Shown here: positions 31,493 through 43,539 of the stretch, piece after piece
How positions within the stretch are numbered: the first letter of the stretch is position 1
Layout: each line of letters starts with the position of its first letter
Origin: Archegozetes longisetosus
Lineage: Eukaryota > Arthropoda > Arachnida > Sarcoptiformes > Trhypochthoniidae
DNA length: 64,000 bases
Direction: 5' to 3'
Assembly: GCA_018873245.2 (NCBI GenBank)
Contig: JAEMBT020000002.1
Span: 2,394,001 to 2,458,000, forward strand
Translations under genes and position numbers: made by a program
Notes under the pieces: model-generated
The model's input: the letters and a program-made list of their open reading frames with translations, nothing else
Told to the model about the DNA's origin: nothing
Database searches by the model: none

Positions 31493-32509
31493 TCAAACCA
31501 ATCTTTCAGTAAATGGATTCCAATAGTTCGCATCAAACCATTCATTAAAATCTTCTTGACTATCGCTTAGACTTCGGTCATCAAATATATCAAAATCTGA
31601 GAGTGAATCCTCTTCAATATCGCTGTCATGTTGCCATTGGCCAAATTCTTCATCATCACCAGAATCCTCTTCTTCCGATTCTTCATCATCAATAAGGTGT
31701 TGTTGTTGTTGCCATTGCTGTTCCCATCGTCGCAGTTGTTCTGGCTGTTGTTGCCATCGCTCAATCACTTGATGTAAAGCCAGATCATGCTCTTCGTAAC
31801 CAACAAGGTTTTGACCATCATCTGGATTCTGGTCCTCATCATTGAACAAATCCATATCAACGAACAGACTCTGTTTTTTCTGATGCTCGAATTGATCAAT
31901 CTTTTGCTGAGCAATCATCTGATATTTTCGATGTAAGTCTTCATTCACAAGTCCCGCTTCTCGTTGTTCCGCAGCCAATTGTTGCCTCAACCGCCGAGTT
32001 TCGGTCAAATCATAAAATAAAGTTCTATTACTTCCGGCCCATTGACTAAATCTAATTATAAAGTGCTGTGTTTGTAACCATTTCTTATGTTCCTCTTCGA
32101 ATAAAAATATCCAAAAGCAATTGAAAAACAAAATGAAAATGATAAAACTTAAAATAAGTCCTAAACCAGCATTTCCGTAGCTGATTATCATTACCATAAA
32201 TGGAAGAAATCCTATCCAGAATATGGCGAGAAATATCATATAAAACTTTCCCTCATCTGTTTGTTGAACAAAACACCGCATTTGATTAGGTCTGCGCCTA
32301 ATTCTTGAGTCTTTGTACTGTTCACCACATACACCACATATAGGGTCCAAGCTTTCGGCTAAAAATCTTGAGAGACACGAGTAGTGCCAGAATCTGGTAT
32401 CTCCGCCGCACTTACACGGAGTTATCAGTGACTCTTTTTCTCTTCCCTCATAGCAGGAAATGCAAAACTCTGTGTCGGGATTTTCGTAATTCGGTTGGTT
32501 TAGAGCCAT
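31493..32509 (-). CDS. MARCH-type RING-CH membrane E3 ubiquitin ligase
   Basis: Single exon, 338 aa. Residues 16-61 form a C4HC3 RING-CH finger: C16-x2-C19, C32-x-C34, H42-x2-C45, C58-x2-C61, with the family CKC-GG and W-H-x2-CL features. Two transmembrane helices follow (about residues 88-110 and 114-137, FYMIFLAIFWIGFLPFMVMI and GLILSFIIFILFFNCFWIFL), as in MARCH proteins, which ubiquitinate membrane cargo and steer it to lysosomes. The C-terminal half is long: a Gln-rich coiled region (RRWEQQWQQQQH), then an acidic tail (EESEEEDSGDDEE). Such a tail is unusual and may bind partners. Minus strand, no intron seen. Confidence 0.9.
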   Translation of the reverse strand: MALNQPNYENPDTEFCISCYEGREKESLITPCKCGGDTRFWHYSCLSRFLAESLDPICGVCGEQYKDSRIRRRPNQMRCFVQQTDEGKFYMIFLAIFWIGFLPFMVMIISYGNAGLGLILSFIIFILFFNCFWIFLFEEEHKKWLQTQHFIIRFSQWAGSNRTLFYDLTETRRLRQQLAAEQREAGLVNEDLHRKYQMIAQQKIDQFEHQKKQSLFVDMDLFNDEDQNPDDGQNLVGYEEHDLALHQVIERWQQQPEQLRRWEQQWQQQQHLIDDEESEEEDSGDDEEFGQWQHDSDIEEDSLSDFDIFDDRSLSDSQEDFNEWFDANYWNPFTERLV

Positions 32510-32519
32510 TTTATAGACT

Positions 32520-33945
32520 ATTCCGACTCAAGTTCATCTATTTTCTAGGGTTGAGGACAATTTCAATGATTTTGAAAAATATTCTTAAAAATTGTTAGTT
32601 TTTCATTTGATTGTTAGTCAAATTTTTATCCACTAAATCATTGTTGACTTCTTTTGTTATATGAGTAGATAAGTAGATATAGTATATATATAAACGAGTT
32701 AGGATGTATCGAAAATTCTTTCAACTTCATAAAAACTGTATTAAAACTTATCATATGATACAGCTCTAGCACGGGACTCATTCACTATAAGCAACTCTAT
32801 CAGCCTCTACGTTTATTTGGCCTTACAAACATTAGACTGTAATGATTGTCGAAATTTTTGGTTTATTAAAAATTCAACAGCTGTTTATAATAAATTCATG
32901 ATGTGTTGTAATAGTGATGTAAGACTAATGAATAGTCTGAACTTCCAAGGATTCTAAGAAAGGTGAACTCTTACTATAATTTGATACAATCAATTTACGC
33001 AGTGTGACATGTATTCGTTGATAATAAGTACTTGGTTTCAACAATGTAGTAGTTATTTACACCTATTTCGATTATTATGATAAAAATGTCTAAAAGTCAC
33101 AGTTGAAGATTTATGATGCAATTTTTATCAGAAAGCTATCGTTTTACTCCAATTCACGCATTTGTTGTAACTTCTCATTAATCTAAGTTTTAATTAGCTT
33201 TAAAAAGTTATCTGAAATCTCGCTATTTAAGAAAAATTTTAATTTTCAATCCTACCCCCGATCATGTTCTTGTATTAAATCATTTAAACTGAGTTCTGAT
33301 TAATTATTTACTAAAGCATAAGAAATAGATATTGGATTTGATTTCAGTCAAAAAGTAATTTCTCCAAAATCACAAATTCAAACTAAGACTAATTAATGAA
33401 AAATTCAAAACTGAGACACAAGAACCAATCGAACCCATAAAACAATATTACTTTATTGAGTTCCACCTTTAGAAAAATATTCCAAAAATTCTTTAATAAA
33501 TCATGAACTTATCTTCATCATAAGTGGCTGATGAAGGCCCTAATCCTGAAGTGAAGCCATTTGTAGATCTATAATAAACTCATAAAACTAGCAATAATCG
33601 GTAGAATTGTAAGTTCAAAATCATTATTGTCTAATAGACCAGTAAGTAAAGGAGTGGTGAAAGTTTTTTCAGACTACATCGTAATAAGAATATATATTAG
33701 AACCAAATTATGTGTGAAATGTAACCTAATCTTAACAGAAATCATTGATGAAATTAAATATGCGTTCTCTAATTCTCAGAAATGAATGACAAGTAGTGTT
33801 TCTCATCAAACAAAAGCCAACACAAAGCTATGCAAACGAGAAAAAACTAAACATACTTAAACACGAATTGGAATAAATATAACTTTTATTAGAGACTAAT
33901 TACAGACTTTTTAGGAAATGGAAACTTTTCGAACTCAATAAGTTT
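32520..33945. other. Intergenic, 1.4 kb, nothing seen
   Basis: No open frame with family support and no clear repeat. Confidence 0.4.
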
Positions 33946-33952
33946 ATGAGCG

Positions 33953-34838
33953 ATGCCTTCGTTAAAGAATTTAAACATTTTCCTGCTAATGAAGCATTTA
34001 TCTATTATATCTATTGTTGTGCTTATTATAGGCTGTATTTATTATTTGGTATCAGCTGTACAAGTGATGCAACAAATTCTGGAACAAATCGATAGAGCCG
34101 AACGTCTTGAAGGCAGCTCTTCGGGAGTGCCAATACTTACCAAACAAGCCAGAGCTCTATATGAAAAACACGGTATGTATCGAATAACTTTCATACAACA
34201 GAAATGGTTATAAAGAAAAGTTATAAATAATTTTTTCATCAATACTGCTTAATATTTTACAAAGTTTTTCTTTGTAAATTTTTTGTTTAAACTTTCGTTC
34301 ATTATAAAGCTCATAAAAATGATTACCTTTTATGCATTGATACTTCAAAGTTTAGTAAACACAAGTCAAGTAATCTTGAAACATTTTATTTACTTCTCTA
34401 TAAGAAGGCAACGAAGTTTACAAAATAAATTCTCTTAATTGCATTAATATTTGAGAAATTTTGCTAAACCTTTGTATAAGTAATTCTCGGAAACTTTTTC
34501 TCATGTCTCTAGAAAAATCGTTGACTATTGAAATAATAGTCTGCAGCTCGACTACAGCCCTTTCAGTGATAGGTTTGATGGTTTCAGTCAGAGAATACTT
34601 ACCACTAGTATTAATCTACGCGATAACAATTAAACTGATATTCATAGCAAATTTCTTCGTACCATCAAAAATGAAGCCATGGATTTTGGCTTTAATGGCT
34701 TTGGTTTCACTGATGTCGTTCTCATTCGCCTATGCTATCAGAAGAGTAAAGTTTAGCGCTTCGGTTGACGTTAATTTGCCGGATGTTTACTATAAGAATA
34801 AAAATGATCGCAACGATATCAATGAGAAAAATTATTAA
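33953..34838 (+). CDS. Small four-helix membrane protein (tetraspan family member 2)
   Basis: Exons 33953-34172 and 34513-34838 (340-nt intron, phase 1) give 181 aa. Exon 1 holds TM1 (LSIISIVVLIIGCIYYLVSA) and a charged loop (QQILEQIDRAERLEGSSSGV). Exon 2 holds TM2 through VIGLMVSVREYL, TM3 (LVLIYAITIKLIFIANFFV), TM4 (ILALMALVSLMSFSFAYAIR) and a charged Asn/Asp/Lys tail. The start ATG at 33953 is preferred over an overlapping ATG at 33946 that opens a different frame. Signatures GL-x-x-S-x-RE and FAYAIRR match member 1. Function unknown. Confidence 0.75.
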
Positions 34839-34844
34839 AATAAA

Positions 34845-35520
34845 AGTAGAAATGCTTTGTATCAATCAATATTATTATACTTATTATTTTAAAAATTGTT
34901 TATAGACTTTGAAAAGATTTAATTTCTGTCTAATTTACATATTTATCATGCCTGAGAGAAAAGTTTTTGTGAAACATTTTTCCAGCAAATTAAAGTTTAT
35001 CATTGAATATTCATATCCATTGACTGCTTCATTTTTCGCTTCAGTTCTGGTCAACCGTAACAAGTGTGAAAACTTTTTTCTAATGGTTGACTTAAAAATG
35101 TCTTGAGAAATATGAATGAATGGTCACTAGAGTAGAGAAAATGAAAGATAACATCAATTTCTTCTAACTGTAATATTGTGTTAGTATTGTTTGTCTGAAG
35201 CGTAACCTAACCTACAAAAGTTTCTCAAACAACTTTAGTTGCCTTTAGGCGCCTTCTCATCCAGCGTTCAGCATAACAACAGAAATACATGTTCACTTAG
35301 ATTCAAAATGAATGGCAACTCAAAGTCAAGGCTAACAACATTTGCAAATACAAGGGCATTAAATTGCAAAGTTAAAAATAATTGAATTGAATTGTGAAAA
35401 TCAAAATTATTTGTCTGATTAAAAAGAGCTAGAAAATTTTAAAACGTATTGCGCTAATGATTATTGAAGTGAAAGTTTTTAATATCCAAATATCCAATTG
35501 TTGGGGCAAGTTTATTACGA
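34845..35520. other. Intergenic, no gene seen
   Basis: A 65-codon plus-strand frame (34909-35106) lacks the family signature and is not called. Confidence 0.4.
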
Positions 35521-35524
35521 AGAA

Positions 35525-35947
35525 ATGTATACCGGGCCTCAAAAAAGTGTTTGCTATCAGCTGTGTCGAACTCTATTGATAGTGATCCTATATTTTACTT
35601 TTTTGATGCAATTAATCGACTTCTATTATCAAGTTATCCAAAATCCACACGTTCACAGTAATTATTCCGATACTGATAGCGATAGAAAATCGCTTATCAG
35701 CTCTTTTGTGGTTAACGTCTTGTTACAATTGATCGGTTTGATCGTCATAACGATCGAAAATTTCTATTACACACTCGTTTACTCCTTTCTGATTTTGATC
35801 GCATTAATCGTTCATTATTTTGTGTTTGCGCTCGACTTCTATTTTGCTTTTAAATGCATCGTAACTGTTGGCTGTTTTTTGATGACTGTTCTTATATATT
35901 ACGATCAAAAGCCGAGAGAGAAAAGAGGTTTCACTCTTGGAGGCTGA
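35525..35947 (+). CDS. Small four-helix membrane protein (tetraspan family member 3)
   Basis: Single exon, 140 aa from the ATG at 35525 (an in-frame TTG at 35498 is less likely). TM1 LCRTLLIVILYFTFLMQLI, a loop with an N-glycosylation sequon (NYSD) and SDTDSDRKS, TM2 FVVNVLLQLIGLIVITIENF, TM3 LVYSFLILIALIVHYFVFAL, TM4 CIVTVGCFLMTVLIYY, tail DQKPREKRGFTLGG. The GLIV-x-x-x-EN turn between TM2 and TM3 matches the family. Function unknown. Confidence 0.7.
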   Translation: MYTGPQKSVCYQLCRTLLIVILYFTFLMQLIDFYYQVIQNPHVHSNYSDTDSDRKSLISSFVVNVLLQLIGLIVITIENFYYTLVYSFLILIALIVHYFVFALDFYFAFKCIVTVGCFLMTVLIYYDQKPREKRGFTLGG

Positions 35948-35954
35948 ATGAACT

Positions 35955-36540
35955 TGCGATTAAACAGAAATTTCAATCTCATCAAATATTTTTTCGACTC
36001 TTTAAACACTTTAGACTTGAAACTGACTTATAATGCTCGCAGTTAATGCTCAACACTAACTATCGCAACACTACTCAAAGTGAAAAATAATTAAGTATTT
36101 TATGGAACTTTATTTACTTAATAGAAACAGTTTCAAGCATTAGTCATTAGATATGAAGCTCGAACTGACAAATTAACTTCTCTGATAAAAATTAATTCAA
36201 ATATTTTCTCTCATCAATATTTGTTTAATCTTTTACATCAAATTTTGAATAAAGTTTTATCTTCTGAATAGGACATAAATGTTCATCAAATAATCTTTAT
36301 GATAATCACTTAATAGTTGAGATAATTATAAAAAGTTGTCTTCGATTTTAACGGAAGCGTTTTTCAAAGAACCGGATATAAGTCCGAAGAAAGAAAGATC
36401 CAAAAACAAACCACTGGATGTCCTCTTGAGCAGCAAAAAGCAGACGAAAAAATCAATAAAATCAAGTTATGCCAACATGAGGTTAAAGCTCTTTTGAGCT
36501 GACAATTGAAAACTTCAATAAGTGGTCAAAGTTTACACGA
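35955..36540. other. Intergenic, no gene seen
   Basis: Separates members 3 and 4 of the four-helix family; no additional exon for either could be supported. Confidence 0.35.
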
Positions 36541-36545
36541 AAACA

Positions 36546-37070
36546 ATGGACTTTTGCTTTCTATTAACAAAAGTGACAGTAATAATACTGTCAATAGTAG
36601 TGATAGTCCAAAATGTGATTTACATGCTATTACATACGAATGATTTGATTACAGCATCAGAAATACCTCACATAACAGGTATGATTGTCGGCCTATTTAT
36701 GCGGATCTGTGGACTCGTGGCAGCCATTCGTGAACAGCTGATTCTGACCGTCATCTATGGCACTGTTATGGCTCTGATAACTATTTTAACTCCGTTTAAT
36801 GTGCAATTCATTGTCAATTTATTGACTACTATCATGGCTTTCATCTACGCCTTGGCTATTAAGTTGAGATCAATAGCTGACAGATCGTCAGAAATCCGTT
36901 CTCCAGATGCCGAAAATGCTGTTTATCATCCGCAACATTCTTCGAGAGCTGACTACAATCAAACTGAACAACCATTTACCAGTGATCCACATCCAAGTGC
37001 TCCCCGTCTGAAGCTCCACCCTATTATGGGCCCCCACCACCACCTTATGAGGAGTCTATTAAATGATTAG
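36546..37070 (+). CDS. Small four-helix membrane protein (member 4), tail frameshifted
   Basis: Single open frame, 174 aa from ATG 36546. TM1 LLTKVTVIILSIVVIVQNVI, TM2 IPHITGMIVGLFMRICGLVA, the family turn GLVAAIREQL, TM3 LTVIYGTVMALITIL, TM4 LLTTIMAFIYALAIKLRS, then a hydrophilic tail. From the CCCC run at 37002-37005 the frame ends PRLKLHPIMGPHHHLMRSLL. The next frame reads SEAPPYYGPPPPPYEESIK and stops at 37064-37066; it looks like genuine coding because it is low-complexity proline and includes a PPxY motif. One missing C would join them. PPxY motifs bind WW domains of NEDD4-type ubiquitin ligases in other proteins. Confidence 0.75.
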   Translation: MDFCFLLTKVTVIILSIVVIVQNVIYMLLHTNDLITASEIPHITGMIVGLFMRICGLVAAIREQLILTVIYGTVMALITILTPFNVQFIVNLLTTIMAFIYALAIKLRSIADRSSEIRSPDAENAVYHPQHSSRADYNQTEQPFTSDPHPSAPRLKLHPIMGPHHHLMRSLLND

Positions 37071-37506
37071 ATTTTTATAAGGAATGTTGTAAATAAGTTT
37101 TTAGTGTATTTTTAGTTAAATTTTAAGCTCATGTTTTGTAAATACTTCAATAAATTTCAAGGTTTCTTTGAGATGTTCGAATCTTCGTGACAATAGACTA
37201 TTTTGTTAAGCAGATTTCTGTTATTTTGAAAGTTATTCACCTTTAGGAACAAAGTTACATTTAACTTAATGTTGCGAATTATGCCAATTTTTTAGACCAG
37301 AACTTTATGTCACTTCAAATGAATCGCTTTGATTTATGTTATTAGGCAGAATTTAAGCAGAAAGAAGGGGAGATTGATAAGTGGGTGCTGAGTTTTGAGG
37401 TATGAAAAATTGGTATTTATAGTCCTTTAATTTATGCTCAAAAGTTAACTACATTCGTTGATAAATTTATGAAGGTTTTTTTCTCAAATATCCTAACATT
37501 AGTCCT

Positions 37507-38090
37507 AAGGGCGATTCTTGCAACTTAGAAAAATTTTAAGTGCCTGCCAAACTACCCAAGACCTGATGTCTTGCATGCATCAGGTTACTGAAGACTTTGA
37601 GTGAGTGTCCAAATTGAGACGCTCCTATTACATGGAAGAGTTGATGATCGAAATACAGACATTCGGAGCCATACCATTTGATAATCATGCCAATTAAATT
37701 CAAATGATTTACATAGTTTGGCACAAGACGCACCTAGAGTATAGCTAAGTCTATGAAAAAAGAGGTAGGCGTAGGTGTGCTCCGTCGCCTGAATATTTAT
37801 CACTCACCAACCTTTTATTCTGTTAACTGTGTCTTCAATATCGGACGGTTCGAATATCTCGATTAAGCTATCGCTCGAGTGCCACGCACAGTCGATGTGT
37901 CACTTTTGTATTTATTGTTTTTGGAATATCTATATCTCGATGCTCCTTTTTTCTATGTTATAGGGTGATCTACTTCGAGCACCCATTCAAAACTTTCTTT
38001 GATTCAGTAACCTGTTGCATGAAAAACATCAGATTTTGGGTAGTTTCGATAAATACTTAAATGTCTTTCCAAAATTGTAAGGGCCATTCA
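37507..38090. repeat. Imperfect long inverted repeat, probable MITE
   Basis: Left arm about 37507-37616 and right arm about 37976-38090 are complements, best in ACTACCCAAGACCTGATGT and GGTTACTGAA. The 360-bp interior is non-coding. Ends and target duplication are not resolvable by eye. Confidence 0.6.
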
Positions 38091-38099
38091 CAAGCCTAA

Positions 38100-40460
38100 C
38101 GTTGATCCGATCCATTTACAGATAAAATTTCATAACTTTATTCGCATTTCTATTTGAGCATAGATTGAGGGACCATAAATAATAATTTTCAATACTCTCA
38201 AAATTCACCAGCCATCCACAATGGCTTATCAATTTGTCCTCTATACAGACAAAAATTTTGTACACCTTTTGAAAAGATTACAAAACGCATGAAAATAACT
38301 TTTTTGATAATCGAGATATCAATTAAATTTTCAAATTTCAGAATAGTCTGTTCTAGATCAACATCTGACATTGTTAGCTTGTGCTTCATTCACAAAAATG
38401 CTATTCTAAATCAATTTGAGATCGAGATTCAAATTAATCTTAAAGCTAACTCTACTAGCCTCACTTACAGTAACCTTAACTTGAATCTGAGAGTTGAAAA
38501 TAATGTAGAACAAATCTTATTAGTCCATCATACATTTATGCTATCAATACAGGTTATGCGTAAAGTATATATTTTAAACTCTCAGTTAAGTTTATCTCAG
38601 TTTAGCCAAATCTAAGATTTAAAGTCTGGCATCAAAATTCAAATTCTGTAAATTAAGAGGAAAATAATTATTTAGTATTAAAGATCGATAACTATTTAAA
38701 TCTTAATGATTATCCAAAGTCATTACGTGACTACTTAAGATCCTATATTGTATAAACCTTCAGTTTAGGTACCGATTGTTAGTGAGCTTCTTCTTGCTCA
38801 TGAAACAAGCCTTGAGATTTATGATAGTTTCAAAATTACGGTGTTTATGTTTAATGCTTCGAAACTGAAAAATCACTACTTAAAATCATTAAATGTTTGG
38901 ATTTTACTCATGCAGCAATTTTCTTTTATAATTTTCCGCATTTCTTCAAAAAGAATATGAATAGAGTCTTCCAACGTTTAAATTATAACTGACAATAAAT
39001 ACACATAATGACGGTATCTTAAAAATTTAATTGTTTTGTAAAATAACACGAGGCCAAAAAATGATCAAAAGATAACTCAATCGTATATGGAGACAGAGTA
39101 AGCGTTGACGTTGCAGTTCGTTTTATTCGCGCTCGGTTTAGATATTAGGAAGACACGTGTTCCACCTCTGCAAGTAACATTAATCACTTACAGGTCTAAC
39201 TAATCCCCTAGTTTAACTAACTTAACCTAATGTAAAAGTTTAGTAAGGTTGCTACAGGTTTTGATCCAAATTGAATTACTTCAAAGAACTTGTGTGTAGC
39301 ACGTGTTGGACGCACAATGTGTTCCTTTCCACCTTTAAGACGCGCAGATAAAACTAATTGCAACACGAACCAAAACCTGAGGAAAACCCTAAAATAGCTA
39401 AAAACGAATAATTCAGGCCTCAGTCTGAAGCTATAAAATGATTATTCATTTAATTTACAGTTTTATCAACACATTCGCTTCATCTGCAAACATAACTTAA
39501 CCACCCAAACAATTTGAACAAATACGCCCTATATTACAGATTGCAAAAGGAACCACAGAATCAATAAACTGGAAAAATCTGTGTTTATACTCAACTGATC
39601 CACAAAATTGATGAAAAGGTGGATATCAAACAAACGAACACTTGTTCCCTATTCACCTAAATAACAGTAACGCCATTGACATGAATAATATGAATGATAG
39701 CATACGATATCTTCGCATTTTTACTGAGATCAAAGATTACTCTCATCGAACTAATTATACGTATGCTGCTTAAATATTTGCCATTCAATTTGAAAGCAAT
39801 TATTTTCATGGATAGCCTTGTCTGATTTTAGTAATCTATCCAGTGTTTCATGACATCTTTTCGTTAATCAATTTTTTCAAAATCAATGAAAATTTTAAAT
39901 TTCGAATAAATTAATTCTGAGATAAAAATTCTCTCAACTCTTACATCTATTGTATAGAAAAGATTATTTTCAGAATTATCGTTTTTTTAATTGCAAGACA
40001 TTAACTTTTATTTGAATTTTTTCAGAAATAAGTCAAAAATATTATTCTTTAGCAAAAGTTTAGATTTGAACTTATTTTTATTAAATTGCTATTAATTTTT
40101 AGTTAAGGCTGCAAATCATCAATTGACAAAAGACTATAAATGAAAAAATAGCTGAAGATAAGTAATAAATTGCAACTATATCAAATTTAGTTTCATATAA
40201 AACTTTATTGAGGCAACTTAATCACTTTTTAAATCTCATAGTTTGCAATAAAAAACTCATTAAAAAGACAACAGAAAAGTATTCCTTAATAAAAGCCATA
40301 ACATTATATACATTTTGAACATGGAAAAATATGGGAAAACTTCTCAAAACATTTAAATAAGAGAAAAATAGTTAAGATTTTCCCAAATTTTACGAAATTG
40401 ATGTGAATAATAAAAATAATAAGCACTAGGTTTTGAACAATACTATAATTTGAATGTTAA
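38100..40460. other. Intergenic, 2.3 kb, no gene supported
   Basis: The best frame, 38289-38615 (+), is 108 codons but low in complexity and without family or signal features. Nothing else was recognised. Confidence 0.4.
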
Positions 40461-40466
40461 CTGTCA

Positions 40467-42213
40467 TTAAAGCCAATCGTCTTCAAACCTGACCTGTGAA
40501 GTCTTAGCTGTTGGAAAACGAGATTCACTGATGTCATGCACTACTGGTCCTTGACTCAAATAGCCATATGGCGGATATGGATTTACTAATGGATATGAGC
40601 CATTGTGTGGTAGATAACGCACAGATGGGTACTTCACGTATGTTTCACTTTTATCATCTTCTCTCTCCTAAATCATTAGCACATTAAGTATTATTTGTAT
40701 CTTATTTCAGATTATTATTTGTGTACAAAGAGAAAAATTAATAAACCAAACCAAAAACAAAGACAATAGCTTTGGTTCAAGGGTTTTTGTTTTCATTTTT
40801 TTTTGGAGTTTATTATTAAATAATGAGTTAATGTCTTTGTTATGTAAGACTTGATTCACAGTCGGATCTGTCTATAGAAAACTCTCATTAGATTTGAACT
40901 GATAATAAGAAATCGTATACTTCTTTGTATGTCATTATAATATCCGAAATTCTGAGCCCCATTAAAAGTATCTAAAACTCCGGATATCATAACAGTGCAA
41001 AAGTACTGAATATGATGACAATATCTAAACTTTTGGATAGCGTACAAGAATTTAAATTATTAGATATCTTAATGGCATCGAAAATCTAGCTGAAGCCAAA
41101 TGCTTAGCCAAGCCTTCAATTAAGTTTAGTCAATAATGAAGTGTTTTGTTCTCAATAAACACGAGTCCGACTGTTAGCCACGCGTTCAAATAATAACAGT
41201 TGAAAAAAGACTGTTTATTTTGGTGGCGAACCAACTAATCGTTTACCTGATGTATGAGATCAGCGAAGGCGAAAGGCGAGATAGCCATCGATGCGTGTAT
41301 TATAATGGCAGCTGCAGCACAACAAACCACTGATGCGATCAGCTTAACAGAAGCCGAAGATATTATTAATAAAATAATAACATATAGGAAGGAACCAAAA
41401 GTCAGTAGAAATAAATAGGCTATTATTCCACCGAATATTCTTAGGAGTAGCAGTGATTCTAATATTGAACCGATTAGTCCAATAAAAAATATCAGCATAA
41501 CTATTGAAGAGACGATAATTGAGTAGACCTCTATTCGAGGATTGCTTAGTTTTGGCAGCGACTCCTCCAGCGATGAGACTATGCCAAACATTTTGCTTGA
41601 ATAGCAGATCACACATATTGATATGATTATTAATATTGCGCAATAGAAAATAATTGTGTATTTTAGATATGAATGTCCACAATTGGCACGTCTCCTAAAA
41701 TATATTCAGAATATATGGTAATAATTGAAAGTTAAGTGATTTATTGGAAGAACAAAATAAGTAAGCGCTTTGTAAGCGTCACTTATTTGGTTCTTCCTTA
41801 GGAAGTCTCTCTTGCTTTAATTATCGAATAATTTATATTTTCCTGTAATTAACTATTGTTCCTAACAATAAAGTCGTTCTTCATATCCTATTCTACAGTA
41901 GTTTAGACTTTAAGCGATTTTCTACTCCTGAAGACAATGAAATAGCCGGCTATAATTTAAGCCTATTTTCTACAAAGAGAGACTTTCAAATAATAATCTA
42001 CACTCAAAATAAGAATTGGACTTTTATTTCTCGGAACTCTATAATCAAAAGAAATTTTTTCAAGTATTCATTAGACAAAAACTCAAGAATACACGCTTTA
42101 AGTCATAATGACCACAATCTAAGCAAAATCTTCTCATGTTATGCAAAATACAAGAAATCTTAAGCATTAGACTTATAATTAGGCAAAAACTTAGGTACTT
42201 ACCGGTTAGACAT
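40467..42213 (-). CDS. Four-helix membrane protein with Pro/Tyr tail (member 5)
   Basis: Exons 42213-42203 (11 nt, MSNR), 41694-41247 and 40667-40467 join to 219 aa (introns 508 and 579 nt). Exon 2 contains TM1 LKYTIIFYCAILIIISICVI, TM2 IIVSSIVMLIFFIGLIGSIL with the GLIGSILE-x-L family turn, TM3 IFGGIIAYLFLLTFGSFLYV and TM4 LIASVVCCAAAAIIIHASMA. Reading on past the exon 2 donor (CAG/GTAAAC) gives only QVND and a stop; splicing instead to exon 3 adds a 67-residue cytosolic-type tail EREDDKSETYVKYPSVRYLP... PLVNPYPPYGYLSQG, ending FEDDWL. The tail is Tyr/Pro-rich like that hidden behind the frameshift in member 4. Function unknown. Confidence 0.7.
41746..41797. repeat. Short hairpin in intron 1 of member 5
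   Basis: GGAAGAACAAAATAAGTAAG returns as an imperfect complement 8 bases later (CACTTATTTGGTTCTTCC). It may be a small MITE remnant. Confidence 0.5.
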
Positions 42214-42219
42214 AGTTTT

Positions 42220-43530
42220 CGAGCGATAGTTATCAAAATAGTTATTATAAATATCTCTAACGTATTGCCGACATATTTTACACTCTCTGTTGTAATAGTG
42301 GTGGTTATGAAGAAAATCTCTCTTAACAGCCGTACGAGAACTGACTGTTTTCCCCATTCGGCAACAAAATATCAGTCAACAATCACTTAACACAAAAAAA
42401 TTAAGTTATTTATGTAATCAAACAAAAATATTCTTTTGTTTTCCACTTAAAGCTAATTATAGGAGCTTTCAAAACAAGTATTAGTGAAATAATCACCACT
42501 TCTTCCTTGTGCTCAACAGTTAACATGCCTTGAGTGAAACAAAATTTTTTCAGCTGTCGCTAAATGTTTTGCATTTTTCCGTTAACGCTATTCCAAATCG
42601 ACTCTCGTTTTTGCACGCTTTCCTAACACAGAAACAAATGCACACTCCTTGTTAATCATATATTCACTTCTGAATATCTCGATAAATGCAACGCGTTTTC
42701 CATACCTAACTCCACATCGTTAGCATTCACAGAAAATAAAAAGTTTCGAAACTTTTTCCTCATATATTTCAATCACAACTTCACTCGTGTCTGTCCTTCA
42801 CGTCATTTTATTATGTATATACAATTCTCTCTTCAATGCGGTTAAGATTATCTTATTTTTTATTTAACTCTTATTTATAAACAATTGTTATGTTTTCTAC
42901 TTAACTATCGTACACATTATTTATTTGTCTGATTTCATGGGCAAACGTAAGACAAGTAAAGTTCGTATGAGCAGGGCTTAAATTTTACGCTAGGTTTAAG
43001 TTTTTATCTTGAACGATTAACAGTTACTTGATAATGTTTTGCAATCAAAATAATTATTTTCTTTGGAAAAATCAATTTTCTTTGTTTTTTCAACTAATTA
43101 GTTGTTCCCGTTTCTAATGTCTCCTTGTGTTTGATTTTATGGTCTTTTATTCAAATAGACTTTAATTACTTAAAACTTTCTCATAATCTTCTGTTATGAA
43201 CATTAAGCATATTCTAAACTATTTGATGAATCGATTTCTGTAAAAAAGCACTTCTTGTCATAAACTTAATTGAAAAGCACTCAAAATTTATAATTCAGTT
43301 TATTATTCAAAAGGAATTGCCTTCAATATAAAGTGATTCTTTCTTTATATCAATGAAAACTCATTAAATCAAAGGAAAATTCTGTCGAAGTCTTCTCAAA
43401 AAAGTTGCATGACTTATAAGAAAAAAGCAAACTTATTCCGATTTTAATTACATTTCATTATCTTAGCCTTTATTGAGCTTAAGTCACAAATAAAAGGGGA
43501 ATTTCTAAAGTAACACAGCTTTGTTCAGCT
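42220..43530. other. Intergenic, no feature seen
   Basis: AT-rich sequence between two minus-strand genes. No exon or repeat supported. Confidence 0.4.
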
Positions 43531-43539
43531 AATGACTTC

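Noticed and set aside
38289-38615. 108-codon plus-strand frame
   Set aside because: Asn/Ser/Leu-rich low-complexity translation without domain, signal or splice evidence.
41344-41682. 112-codon minus-strand frame overlapping tetraspan member 5
   Set aside because: Alternative phase of the same exon; the called phase has four helices, the family turn and consistent splice phases.
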